Positions 52,067 to 61,509 of a DNA stretch of 64,000 bases are shown here, piece by piece; the stretch's first letter is position 1, and every line of letters starts with the position of its first letter. This DNA comes from Thermomicrobiales bacterium (GTDB taxonomy: Bacteria > Chloroflexota > Chloroflexia > Thermomicrobiales > UBA6265), in assembly GCA_030447415.1 (NCBI GenBank), contig JAUJOZ010000011.1, positions 1 through 64,000 on the forward strand, read 5' to 3'. The notes beneath the pieces were generated by a model. It worked only from the letters and a program-made list of their open reading frames with translations. It made no database searches and had not been told where the DNA came from. A program made the translations under genes and the position numbers.

Positions 52067-52927
52067 GTGGCAGCCGAAGCAGGCCAGTCACGACCCGTGG
52101 CGGTCGTCACCGACTCCACGGCGGACCTGCCCTCGGCCCTGGCCGCGGCGCCCAACATCACGGTTGTCCCGCTCTCGGTGCGCTTCGGCGAGCGGGCCTA
52201 TCTGGACCGGGTCGAGCTCGGTCCCCACGAATTCCTCACCCAGCTTCGTGCCGCGGCCACGCTGCCCACCACCTCGCAGCCGCCGGTCACCGCATTCGAG
52301 GCAGCGTTCCGCACCGCGCTCGATGCCGGTTGCGACATCCTGTGCATTACGCTCGCCAGCGCGCTCTCCGGGACTCACAACGCCGCTCGACTCGCGGCGG
52401 AGTCCGTCGGCACCGATCGGGTCCGCGTCGTCGATTCGGGCACGGTCACGATGCGGCTCGGCTGGGCGGCGCTGGCCGCGGCTCGTGCCGCGATGGGCGG
52501 CGCCGACCTTGCCGGCGCGGAGGCGGCCGCGCGTGCGGCGTTGGAGCGCGCCCACCTCTACTGCGTGCTCGACACCCTCGACTACGTCTACCGCGGCGGC
52601 CGCATCGGTCGAGCGTCTCAGCTCGTCGGTTCCATGTTGAGCATCAAGCCAATCCTGACCGTGCGGGACGGGGAGGTGATCCCGGTCGAGCGGGTGCGGA
52701 CCTGGTGCAAGGCGCTTGACCGGATGGTGGAGCTCGCCCGATCCCACGCGCCGCTCGCCGAGCTCGCCGTGCTGCACGTCGGCAACCCCGTCGACGCCCG
52801 CGCCGTTGCCGACCGCCTCGGCGAGTTGGTTCCCGACGGCGCGGTGCTTGTCACGGAGGCGGGTCCCGTCATTGCGGCCTACGCCGGTCCCGGTGCGGTC
52901 GGGGTCGTGCCGTTGGCGGCGAGATAG
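52067..52927 (+). CDS. DegV family protein (2), GTG start, tandem paralogue
   Basis: VAVVTDSTADLPSALAAAPNITVVPLSVRFG, TTSQPPVTAFEAAF, DTLDYVYRGGRIGRASQLVGSMLSIKPIL. Confidence 0.94.
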   Translation: MAAEAGQSRPVAVVTDSTADLPSALAAAPNITVVPLSVRFGERAYLDRVELGPHEFLTQLRAAATLPTTSQPPVTAFEAAFRTALDAGCDILCITLASALSGTHNAARLAAESVGTDRVRVVDSGTVTMRLGWAALAAARAAMGGADLAGAEAAARAALERAHLYCVLDTLDYVYRGGRIGRASQLVGSMLSIKPILTVRDGEVIPVERVRTWCKALDRMVELARSHAPLAELAVLHVGNPVDARAVADRLGELVPDGAVLVTEAGPVIAAYAGPGAVGVVPLAAR

Positions 52928-53058
52928 GCATCAACTCGCGGGCGAGCCGCCCGACTCCACGCCTCTACCGTCCGTCCATGTCCGTGCCGCGACCCGCGCG
53001 GGCGATTCCTATCACTCCGTCTGACGCATGGCCTCGCGCTTGATCGGGTAAACTGACG

Positions 53059-55638
53059 GTGCCCCGCACCGCCTGGCGCGCCTGGAAACGGACACGACGC
53101 CGCGTGAGCTCCACCCAACGTCGAACGACTCGGAGGCCGGAAGGCGCGGTCCCGACGACCCGGCCGATCCCCCTCCCGCCGCCGGATGACTTGATCGACA
53201 GCGCGTTGGAGGCGCTGCGGCGGGAGTGGCGCGCCGGTGGCACCGGTGGCATGCCGTTCAAGATGGCCGCTGCCAACATCCAGCGCCTGCGGGAGCGTGC
53301 GGCCACCCAACAAGCCGCGACGGCGGTCGAGGCGGTCGAGCGGCGGCTCGCCGCCTATCGCGGCCTGCCGGCCGAGCGGCGGAAGGACGAACTGGCGCAG
53401 ATCGCCGCCGCGCTGAACGCGCTGCGGCCGCACCTACGACTGGCCGAAACTCCCGCCCCCTTGGTCGGCAAGCTTCCGGGCGCGGTGGCGCCGGTGCGGG
53501 GCGTCAAAGCCAGGTCCGAGCCGAAGGAGGCTTCTTCTCCGCCGATCAGACCCCTTCCCCCCGACGCGCCGGCGACGGCGCTGCCCCGGGTCGGTCCGTC
53601 CGTTGCCAAGAAGCTGGCCAACCTCGACGTCAAGACGATCGAGGACCTGCTGACCCTGGCGCCGCGGCGCCACATCGACTACTCACGGACCGAGCGGATC
53701 GGGTCGGTCCTCGGCTTCGTGCCGGGGGGCGAGGTCACCGTTCGGGGCGAGGTGGTCGACATCCAGGAGGTCCGCGGTCCGGGAGCGCCGCGGGTCGTGG
53801 TCAAGCTGGCCGACGCCACCGGCTGGGTCCGAATCACCTGGTTCAATCTGTACGTCGCCCGGCAGCTCGCCCTCGGTGACGAGATCGCCGTCAGCGGCAA
53901 GCTCGACGCGGGCTACGGCGCCCCGAGCTTCACCTCCCCGGAGTGGGAAAAGGTCGGCGGCCAGGGCGACATGCCGCTCTCCACCGGACGCCTGACTCCC
54001 GTCTACCCGCTCACTCAGGGGATTGCTCAAAAGACGATGCGCGGCCTGACGCGGGCTGCGCTCGACGCCACCCGGACCACGGTCGAGGAGTTCCTGCCGG
54101 GGGCCGTCCGCCACGCGGCCGGCTTGCCCGACCTGCGCCGGGCGTACGAGCAGGCCCACTACCCGGACGGCCACGGCGAGCTGGAGCTGGCGCAACGCCG
54201 GCTCGCTTTCGACGACCTGTTCCTCCTCCAGCTCGGCCTCGTGCGACGCAAGCGGGAACGTCGCGCCTTCGGCGGCATCCCGTTCGCGGTCGATCAGACG
54301 CTCCTGCACCGCTTTCGGCGCGGGCTGCCATTTCGTCTCACCGACGCGCAGGAACGAGCACTCGACGAGATTCTGGCCGACCTGGAGCGGCCGCAGCCGA
54401 TGGGTCGGCTGCTCCAAGGCGACGTCGGGTCCGGCAAGACCGTGGTGGCCGCCGCCGCTGTCCTGGTCGCCCACAGCAACGACCACCAAGCGGCCGTGAT
54501 GGCCCCGACCGAGATCCTGGCCGAGCAGCACTTCCACAACCTGCGCGGGCTCTACGCTCCTCTGGCTGAGACCGACCGGCCGACCGTGGCGCTCCTGACC
54601 GGGAGCACCCGCGCGGCCGAGCGGCGGCGTACGGTGGCCGCCGCGGCGAGCGGCGAGCTGGAAGTCCTGGTCGGGACGCACGCCCTGATCCAGGAGGCGG
54701 TCGCCTTTCGGCGGCTCGGCCTCTCGGTCGTCGATGAACAGCACCGCTTCGGTGTCCGCCAGCGGGCGGGCCTGCCAGACAAGGCGATGGGGGCGCAACC
54801 CCACGTCCTGTCGATGACCGCGACGCCGATCCCGCGAACGCTCAATATGGTGCTCAACGGCGACCTCGACGTCTCGGTCATCGCCGAGCGCCCACCCGGT
54901 CGCGTCCCAATCGAGACGCGCCGCTACGTCGGCTCGGAGCGCGTCGCGGCCTACGATCTGGTGCGGGCGGAGGTGGCGCGGGGGCACCAGGTCTTCGTCA
55001 TCTGCCCGCTAGTCGAGGCGTCAGAGGCGACGGAGGCAAAGGCCGCGGTGGCCGAGGGAGAGCGGCTCCAGCGCGAGGTCTTCCCGGAGATGCGAATCGC
55101 GATCTTGCACGGACGGATGAGCGGCAAAGACAAGGATGCCGTGATGACGGCGTTCCGCGACCGCGAGTACGACGTGTTGGTGTCAACCTCGGTGATCGAG
55201 GTCGGAATCGACGTACCGAACGCGACGGTGATGCTGGTGGAGGGCGCGGATCGCTTCGGTCTGTCGCAGCTTCACCAGTTCCGCGGGCGGGTCGGACGTG
55301 GCGGCGCCCGCTCCTACTGCCTGCTGCTCGCCGACGAGACAACGCCGGACGGCGAGGAGCGGCTGCGGATGATGGTCGAGACCGACGATGGCTTTCTGCT
55401 GGCTGAGAAGGACCTGGAGCTGCGCGGGCCCGGCGACTTCATCGGCACCCGCCAAAGCGGGCTGCCGGAGATGAGCTGGCTCGACGGCAGCTTCGACACC
55501 CGCTTACTCGACCGCGCCCGCGCTGCCGCCGAAGACATCCTCGACGCTGACCCCGAACTGCGCACCGCCGAGCACGAACGGCTGCGCGACCGGTTGCACC
55601 TCTTCTGGGCGAAGGCCTCGCCCGACGTGCCGTTGTAA
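53059..55638 (+). CDS. recG: ATP-dependent DNA helicase RecG
   Basis: LLQGDVGSGKTVVA, DEQHRFGVRQR, MTATPIPRTL, HGRMSGKDKDAVM, QFRGRVGRGGARSYC. Confidence 0.96.
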   Translation: MPRTAWRAWKRTRRRVSSTQRRTTRRPEGAVPTTRPIPLPPPDDLIDSALEALRREWRAGGTGGMPFKMAAANIQRLRERAATQQAATAVEAVERRLAAYRGLPAERRKDELAQIAAALNALRPHLRLAETPAPLVGKLPGAVAPVRGVKARSEPKEASSPPIRPLPPDAPATALPRVGPSVAKKLANLDVKTIEDLLTLAPRRHIDYSRTERIGSVLGFVPGGEVTVRGEVVDIQEVRGPGAPRVVVKLADATGWVRITWFNLYVARQLALGDEIAVSGKLDAGYGAPSFTSPEWEKVGGQGDMPLSTGRLTPVYPLTQGIAQKTMRGLTRAALDATRTTVEEFLPGAVRHAAGLPDLRRAYEQAHYPDGHGELELAQRRLAFDDLFLLQLGLVRRKRERRAFGGIPFAVDQTLLHRFRRGLPFRLTDAQERALDEILADLERPQPMGRLLQGDVGSGKTVVAAAAVLVAHSNDHQAAVMAPTEILAEQHFHNLRGLYAPLAETDRPTVALLTGSTRAAERRRTVAAAASGELEVLVGTHALIQEAVAFRRLGLSVVDEQHRFGVRQRAGLPDKAMGAQPHVLSMTATPIPRTLNMVLNGDLDVSVIAERPPGRVPIETRRYVGSERVAAYDLVRAEVARGHQVFVICPLVEASEATEAKAAVAEGERLQREVFPEMRIAILHGRMSGKDKDAVMTAFRDREYDVLVSTSVIEVGIDVPNATVMLVEGADRFGLSQLHQFRGRVGRGGARSYCLLLADETTPDGEERLRMMVETDDGFLLAEKDLELRGPGDFIGTRQSGLPEMSWLDGSFDTRLLDRARAAAEDILDADPELRTAEHERLRDRLHLFWAKASPDVPL

Positions 55639-56483
55639 TGGGGGCGGCCGGCCCCGGACGGCAGAGCAATGTCGGAGCGTTCGCCAGATGCGATGGGTCG
55701 TCAGGAGGATCGGTCCCGTGGTCCCTCCGACTAAGCCGATCACACGGTTGTGGCAACCCCGCGCGATCACTAGATCGCAGGCTCGAACCTCGGGTCCTCA
55801 GCCCGCTGAGCACTGGCTGAGGCGGGAATCGGTGCGTGGCGTGTGTCAGCCGCCGTGCTCGCCCGGATCTCCCTCATGTGCGGCGCGGTGCTGAATCGCG
55901 CGAGCCGCAACGACGGCGACGAGTGCCGCCGGATGATCGCGTGGAACAGACCGCCGAGTCGTTCCCGCTCGGGGGTCGCCGCCCTCTCCAATCAACCCGC
56001 GGACCGAATTGACCCGGCCCAGAGCAGCGAAGCTAGCCAGAAGCGGTGCCGTCGCATCGCCGCGGAGTTCGCCGCCGTCGCTCGGTGGGAACGTGGTCGC
56101 GGCGACGGCCGCCTGAGCGATCCGGGCACATTCGCCCGCGAGATGCTGCTCCGGTGGACGCAGGTCCTGCGCGGCGCGATGCGCCAAGCGACCGCGCTCG
56201 CCACGGCGTACCGCGCCTTCCTGCGTCGGGGACAGACGGTCCCCAACCGCGGTATTGCGCCGCGCTGTCGCACCTGTACGACGCGGATCGCCCATCACGA
56301 CGCTTGGGCATAGCCCCGGTTGCACAACCTGTCAGAGGCCCGGTGGGTGGCATCGAGGGGTCGGCCTCGTGTGCTGCTTCCGACGACGCGCAGGTGGCGC
56401 GACGCGTGCGATAATGCCCGTGGGCGGAGGCGTCACTTCGTTCGGTCCCGCGCCCCCGCGGGCCCCCTCTGTGTAGCCGCCTT

Positions 56484-56975
56484 TTGGGGAGCGACTGCAT
56501 CGCACCGGACCTCCTCGGTCCGGGAGCCGCTCACCCGGAGGCCGCTATCATCACCCCCTCGCGTGACGGGCACGGCCCGCACATCCTCGCCATCAACAAC
56601 GACCAATCCATCCTCACCCTCTTCCGCAACCTGCTGGAGGAGGAGGGCTACCGGGTCACCACCCAGACCTACGTCGACAAGGACCTGGCCGGGATCAAGG
56701 CCTCGCGGCCGGATCTGATCGTGCTCGACTACATGTGGGCCGGCGAGGACGCTGGCTGGTCCCTGCTCCAGATATTGCGCATGGATCGCGACACGGCCGG
56801 CATCCCGATCGTGCTGTGCACGGGGGCGGTGCGCGAGGTCGAGGCGTTGGCCCCCCACCTCCAGGACATGGGGATCCGGGTGGTGCTCAAGCCGTTCAAT
56901 ATCGACCATCTGGTCGCGGTCATCGCCGAGGCCCTCGCGGCGCCGGTGCCAGTTAGTGGTGGCGACGGGGCCTGA
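56484..56975 (+). CDS. Response-regulator receiver-domain protein (atypical acidic pocket)
   Basis: ILAINNDQSILTLFRNLLEEEGYRVTTQT...PDLIVLDYMW...IPIVLCTGA...VVLKPFNIDHLV. Confidence 0.8.
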   Translation: MGSDCIAPDLLGPGAAHPEAAIITPSRDGHGPHILAINNDQSILTLFRNLLEEEGYRVTTQTYVDKDLAGIKASRPDLIVLDYMWAGEDAGWSLLQILRMDRDTAGIPIVLCTGAVREVEALAPHLQDMGIRVVLKPFNIDHLVAVIAEALAAPVPVSGGDGA

Positions 56976-57235
56976 CCGACATGCGAACGGGCGACCAACG
57001 TTACGAGGCAGACCTTCGCGGCAGCTTCTTCTCAATGAACTGCGCGGCCTGCCCTGCGTAGTGACGAGGATTCCAGCCTAAGCGCGTCATCCCAACCTGC
57101 TCGCCGGTCGGATCCGGCGGCGCCGAAGCGATCCGGACGGCGGCGCGAAGCCACCCCGACGCCGCCGGTTGAAGTCCGAGCGTGCCCGACCTGCCCCCCG
57201 TCGGCGCCACCGGAGCGGTTTGCTATACCCAGATC

Positions 57236-57841
57236 ATGCGTCAAGTCGAGGACATGATCGAGAAGGTCGCGCTCGTCAAGGACGGGTTCAGGCCCATCCG
57301 TGAGTTGGCCAACCACTTCCTGGCCGGTCACCCCGAGGACGAGGCGCTCGCCCTGGCCCACGCGCTGTCCCGGTCCGAGGTCCACCGGGCCCGGATGATG
57401 GCAACAATCCTCCTCGGGCGACTATCCGTGACACGTCCCGAGGCGGTCGACTTCCTGCGCAGCGACGTCAGCCACGATCCGGACTGGCGCACGCAGGAGA
57501 TGCTGGCGATGGCGTTCGACACCTAGTGCAAGGGTGTCGGCTACGAGCAGGCCCTGCACACGATCGAGAGTTGGCTCGGCGATCCCAACCACACCGTGCG
57601 GCGCGCGGTGTCGGAGGGGCTTCGCATCTGGACTCACCGCCCCTACTTCAAGCAGCACCCGGAGCAGGCGGTCGCGTTACTGGGCCGGTTGAAGGCGGAC
57701 GGTCACGCGTACGTCCGCAAGTCCGCCGGGAACGCTCTGCGGGACATCAGTCGCTTCCACAAGGCCCTGGTCGCCGCGGAGGTGGGTACCTGGGACCTCG
57801 AGGACCCGCGCGTCGCCGAGACATATGGGTTCGGGGCCTAA
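57236..57841 (+). pseudogene. HEAT-repeat / DNA alkylation repair-like protein with in-frame TAG
   Basis: Same frame on both sides of TAG 57524-57526: ...RTQEMLAMAFDT*CKGVGYEQALHTIESWLGDPNHTVRRAVSEGLRIWTHRPYFKQHPEQA...VRKSAGNALRDISR. Confidence 0.8.
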
Positions 57842-58885
57842 TTCCTCTCGAGGTCCGTCACGCCTCATTCGCCAAAACCCGTCGCTGGTGTAAGGCGACG
57901 CGTGCGGCGCCCCTACCCGGCGAACAACCCTTGAGGCACCACGAGACGCTCTCCTGACCTCGGAGTCCTCACCGCGGAGTCAGGAGGGGAACCGACGGAT
58001 GGCGGTGACACGTCAAGCAGATGCCCAAAGGTGGCCTCAGCGCGGCCCAGCACGCCGGATATCGCTAGGACGCTGACCGGCGGCACGCCACCGCGACGCC
58101 AACCCCCGTGAACGACGGCGCCATGGCCCTTACCCGCCCCGCGTCGCGGTGATCCGCAGCTCAAGCCACACAGCCTCGCCGATGGACGGGCCCTATCCTT
58201 GGTGGGGGACTCGACCCGGGAATCCCCTGGTGCGAACGAAGCGGCAACGAGGACCTGGGGCGTGTCGTTGCACCTCGCAGAACGGCGTGTGCCGCGCGGG
58301 AACGGCTAGCGCACGTCGTGGACGGGGCGGTGGGAGACCAACTGGACCAGCACGGCCGGCTCGTCGCTCAATATCTCGTAATACCGGCCGACCATGAGGC
58401 GCCACGAGCGGCACGGGCCTGGGCCACGATGTCCGTGAACTGGTCGCGGCGCGCGTCGTCCTGGACGAAGGCGACGAGGAAGCAAGCGGCTGCGTTAAGT
58501 CGCCCGAACCGCTCGACGAAGACAACTGTGAGGTCAAGGTAGGGAAAAATCAATCGGCGTAGCCTCGGGTTCCTTGTTTCCCGGAGACTGGTCCTGTCGG
58601 TCCCGCGCCGGGCACCGATGACCGCGGCCGGACGGCAATGGCCGGGGCGATCGCGTCGTCAGCAGTCCGATGGTGATCGCAAACCGACCAGGTGCATCAC
58701 CCCCAGCACGCCGATTGCCATGGGACCGATCCCGTCCGTACCTCGCAAGCCAAGCATCGACAGGAACGAGAGCACCGGATCACCGTGTCCTCCGAAGAAG
58801 GAATAACGGGGCGCGCGTGACCCACCGTAGTCCTCGCTGGCCGCCGGTCGCCACGCGCCAGGACCATCCTTCGCAAGGAGGCATC

Positions 58886-58921
58886 AGGGCCGGCACCGCC
58901 TGGCTGCGGTGCCGGCCCTGA
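58886..58921 (-). terminator. Perfect 15-bp stem-loop downstream of MFS gene
   Basis: CAGGGCCGGCACCGC-CTGGCT-GCGGTGCCGGCCCTG; 30 nt past the MFS stop. Confidence 0.75.
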
Positions 58922-58950
58922 CCAATGCCTAAGTCCGACGCCGATCGGCT

Positions 58951-60585
58951 TTAGTCGGCCGGGTTGGGGACCAACGTCGGCTCGGTGACCGGATCGGGTT
59001 CGGGCGTGGCGGCGACGTAGTCCTTGATGAGGAAGTAGGAGAGCCCGCTGGCGGCGATAATCACTGCGGCGGAGAGCAGGAACGCACGGTCCATGCCGGC
59101 CACGAACGCCCGCCCACTGGCGTCACGGATCTGCGCGGCGACCTCGGCCGGGACGCCGGAGAAAAACTCGGGGTTCTCGATCAGCCGCCCGGCGCGGTCG
59201 AGGCCCGACCCAATCGCGTCGACGACGGGCCGCAGCGGTCCCAGCGCGGGATTCGACCGCAGCCCCTCAACTTCCGGCGATCGATCGTAGCGATCCTGGA
59301 AGGTACGGTTCATGATCGTGCCGAGGAGCGCGATCCCGAAGGCGAACCCGGTCTCGCGCACGGCCCCATTGACGGCCGAGGCGACGCCGCTCTTTTCCGT
59401 CTCGACGCTGTTGAGCACCGCGGTCGTCATCGGCGCGAAGATGAACGACATCCCCACCCCGAACACCATCAGACCGGGCAGGATGTCGAGGTACGAAGCG
59501 TCCACGGCGCTGCGCAGGAACAGGAGTGCTCCGATCCCGCCGACGAACATGCCGAAGGAGATGAGCTTGGCGGCGCCGACCCGGTTGACGAGGGTACCGG
59601 AGATCGGCGCCCCCACCATCATCATCGCCACCATCGGCAACAGCACCAGCCCCGTCCGCACCGGCGAGAAGCCGTGGATGTTCTGCTGGTAGAGCGTCAT
59701 CGAGAAGGCGATGCCTGAGATGAGGAAGGAGACGGCGAAGGCGTCGATGTTGGCGCCGGTGAAGGTGCTGGACCGGAAGAAGCGCAGCGGAACCATCGGC
59801 CGCGCGGTGCGGGACTCGACCCAGATGAAGGCGGCAAGCAGCACCGCGGCGACGGCGAAGGAGGCGAGGATCAGGCTGTCAGTCCAACCACGCTCGCCGG
59901 CCTCGATCAAGCCGTAGACGAGCGAGGCGATCGCGCCGGTGATGAGGAGGGTGCCGGGGATGTCCGTCGCCACCGTGCCGGAGGTGTCGCGCGACTCGCG
60001 GACGACGGCCGAGGTGACGAGGAAGGCGCCGATCCCGATCGGCACGTTGATGATGAAGACCCACTGCCAGGAGGCGTACTGAACGAGGAGGCCGCCGACA
60101 ATCGGACCAAGGGCGAGCCCCGAGACGGAGATCGCCGACCAGATGCCGAGCGCCTTGCCCCGCTCCTCCGGCGGGAACGCTTCCGAGATCAGCGATAGCG
60201 ACAGTGGCATGATGAACGCCGCGCCGAGCCCCTGCAGGGCGCGCATCGCGATCAGCATCTCGGTCGTCTGGGAAAAGGCGGCGAGAAGCGACGTGCCGGT
60301 GAAGAGGGCGACGCCGATCAGGAACCACCGCTTGCGTCCGAATCGATCGCCGAGGCCACCGGCCGTGATCTGGAGCGAGGCAAAGACGAGCGTGTAGGCC
60401 GAGACGATCCACTGCAGCTCAGTCGTGGTCGAATTGAGCTCCTGCGAGATCGTCGGTAGGGCGACGTTGACGACGAGGTTGTCGAGGATCGCCATGAAGA
60501 GGGCGAAGCAGGCGGCGGCCAACGTGAACTACTTGACGTTGCCGTCGTTGACGCGGCCGGCCAGCCGGGTTGTGGGTGAAACCAT
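58951..60585 (-). CDS. DHA2-type (EmrB/QacA-like) MFS transporter; in-frame TAG at codon 19 if started at ATG 60585
   Basis: FALFMAILDNLVVNVALPTISQELNSTTTELQWIVSAYTLVFASLQITAGGLGDRFGRKRWF; 14-TM-like length; MVSPTTRLAGRVNDGNVK*FTLAAACFALF at the N-terminus. Confidence 0.88.
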
Positions 60586-60827
60586 GCGAATGTTCTCTCC
60601 TGTCTCCCCGGCGCATCGCGCCGCGAACCGTTTGCCGGCGCTGCCCCCGGACCGAGCGCCGATACTGCCGCTGGCCGACGGTTGCCCAACCGTCGCCGTG
60701 TCGTCTCTCAGGGTAGAACACGTGTACGGCGTTCGTTCGGCCGATCTGTCACGAACATGTCACCGCTGCCCGTCCCGTTGTCTGGTTGCCCAATAGTCGC
60801 GTCGCTCGTCCTGTCGAATTGCGAACA

Positions 60828-60852
60828 ATTCGTAACGGATAGTGTTACGAAT
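60828..60852. promoter_or_regulatory. Perfect inverted repeat, candidate Rrf2-type operator (O2)
   Basis: ATTCGTAAC-GGATAGT-GTTACGAAT; core GTAAC-N7-GTTAC. Confidence 0.65.
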
Positions 60853-60877
60853 GTGTCGAAAAAAAGAGCGGCATCAC

Positions 60878-61342
60878 CTACGCGGGCTGGTATCGCGCTC
60901 CATAGCCATGGAAGCCGGCCACAACATCATCAACCACCTCGGCCATCGTCACCTCCGCCAGCTTCTGCTCCATCGCCGCTTCCGCCTCGCGGAACACGCG
61001 CTCAAGTGCGTGCGGCATCTGTCGGCCCACCATGCACGCCGCGTTCGGCGGGTTGTGGTGCATCGCAAAGAGAGGCTCGGTCTCGACGGCCCGGTAGACG
61101 TCAAGCAGGGTGATCCGCTCGGGGCCGCGGGTCAGCCGCCAGCCGCCGCCGGGACCCGGTTGTGACGTCACCAACCCGGCCTGGCGCAGCGAGCCAAGGA
61201 TGCGACGGATAACGACCGGATGGGTGCAAACGCTTCGGGCCATCCGCTCCGAGGTGACGCACTCGTCCTCGGCGTCACCCCGGGCGAGCATCGCCAGCGT
61301 CAGGATGTGGACCGCGACCGCAAACCGACTGCTCGTCTTCAT
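60878..61342 (-). CDS. Rrf2-family transcriptional regulator
   Basis: MKTSSRFAVAVHILTLAML...SERMARSVCTHPVVIRRILGSLRQAGLVTSQPGPGGGWRLTRGPERITLLDVYRAVE. Confidence 0.93.
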   Translation of the reverse strand: MKTSSRFAVAVHILTLAMLARGDAEDECVTSERMARSVCTHPVVIRRILGSLRQAGLVTSQPGPGGGWRLTRGPERITLLDVYRAVETEPLFAMHHNPPNAACMVGRQMPHALERVFREAEAAMEQKLAEVTMAEVVDDVVAGFHGYGARYQPA

Positions 61343-61362
61343 CGCCGCCTCGTCCCCGAATC

Positions 61363-61379
61363 GTAACTATCGTAGTTAC
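61363..61379. promoter_or_regulatory. Perfect inverted repeat upstream of Rrf2 gene, candidate operator (O1)
   Basis: GTAACTA-TCG-TAGTTAC, 21 bp upstream of the ATG; core GTAAC-N7-GTTAC shared with O2. Confidence 0.7.
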
Positions 61380-61509
61380 AATAGCGATCCGTGTCAAGAG
61401 GCGGACGCGTCGCCGGTCGACGGGCGATACTTGGCGGACTGGGAGGTCGGCGGTCGCCCGCCGACCACGTCCGTTGGCGATGTGATCTTCGGGGAGCGGA
61501 CGCGGGCGC

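Noticed and set aside
53683-54987. 434-aa minus-strand ORF
   Set aside because: Antisense of recG; no motifs.
55750-55825. T-arm-like sequence (GGTTCGAGCC on the minus strand) with nearby stem CCTCAGCC/GGCTGAGG, possible tRNA remnant
   Set aside because: No acceptor, D-arm or anticodon arm could be fitted, so neither a tRNA nor an integration site is supported.
23369-60531. Three in-frame TAG codons as evidence of amber recoding (e.g. pyrrolysine)
   Set aside because: TAG is the normal terminator of many intact genes here (queG, fakA, both degV, livM-like, second LuxR). No recoding machinery was seen. Point mutation or sequence error is simpler.
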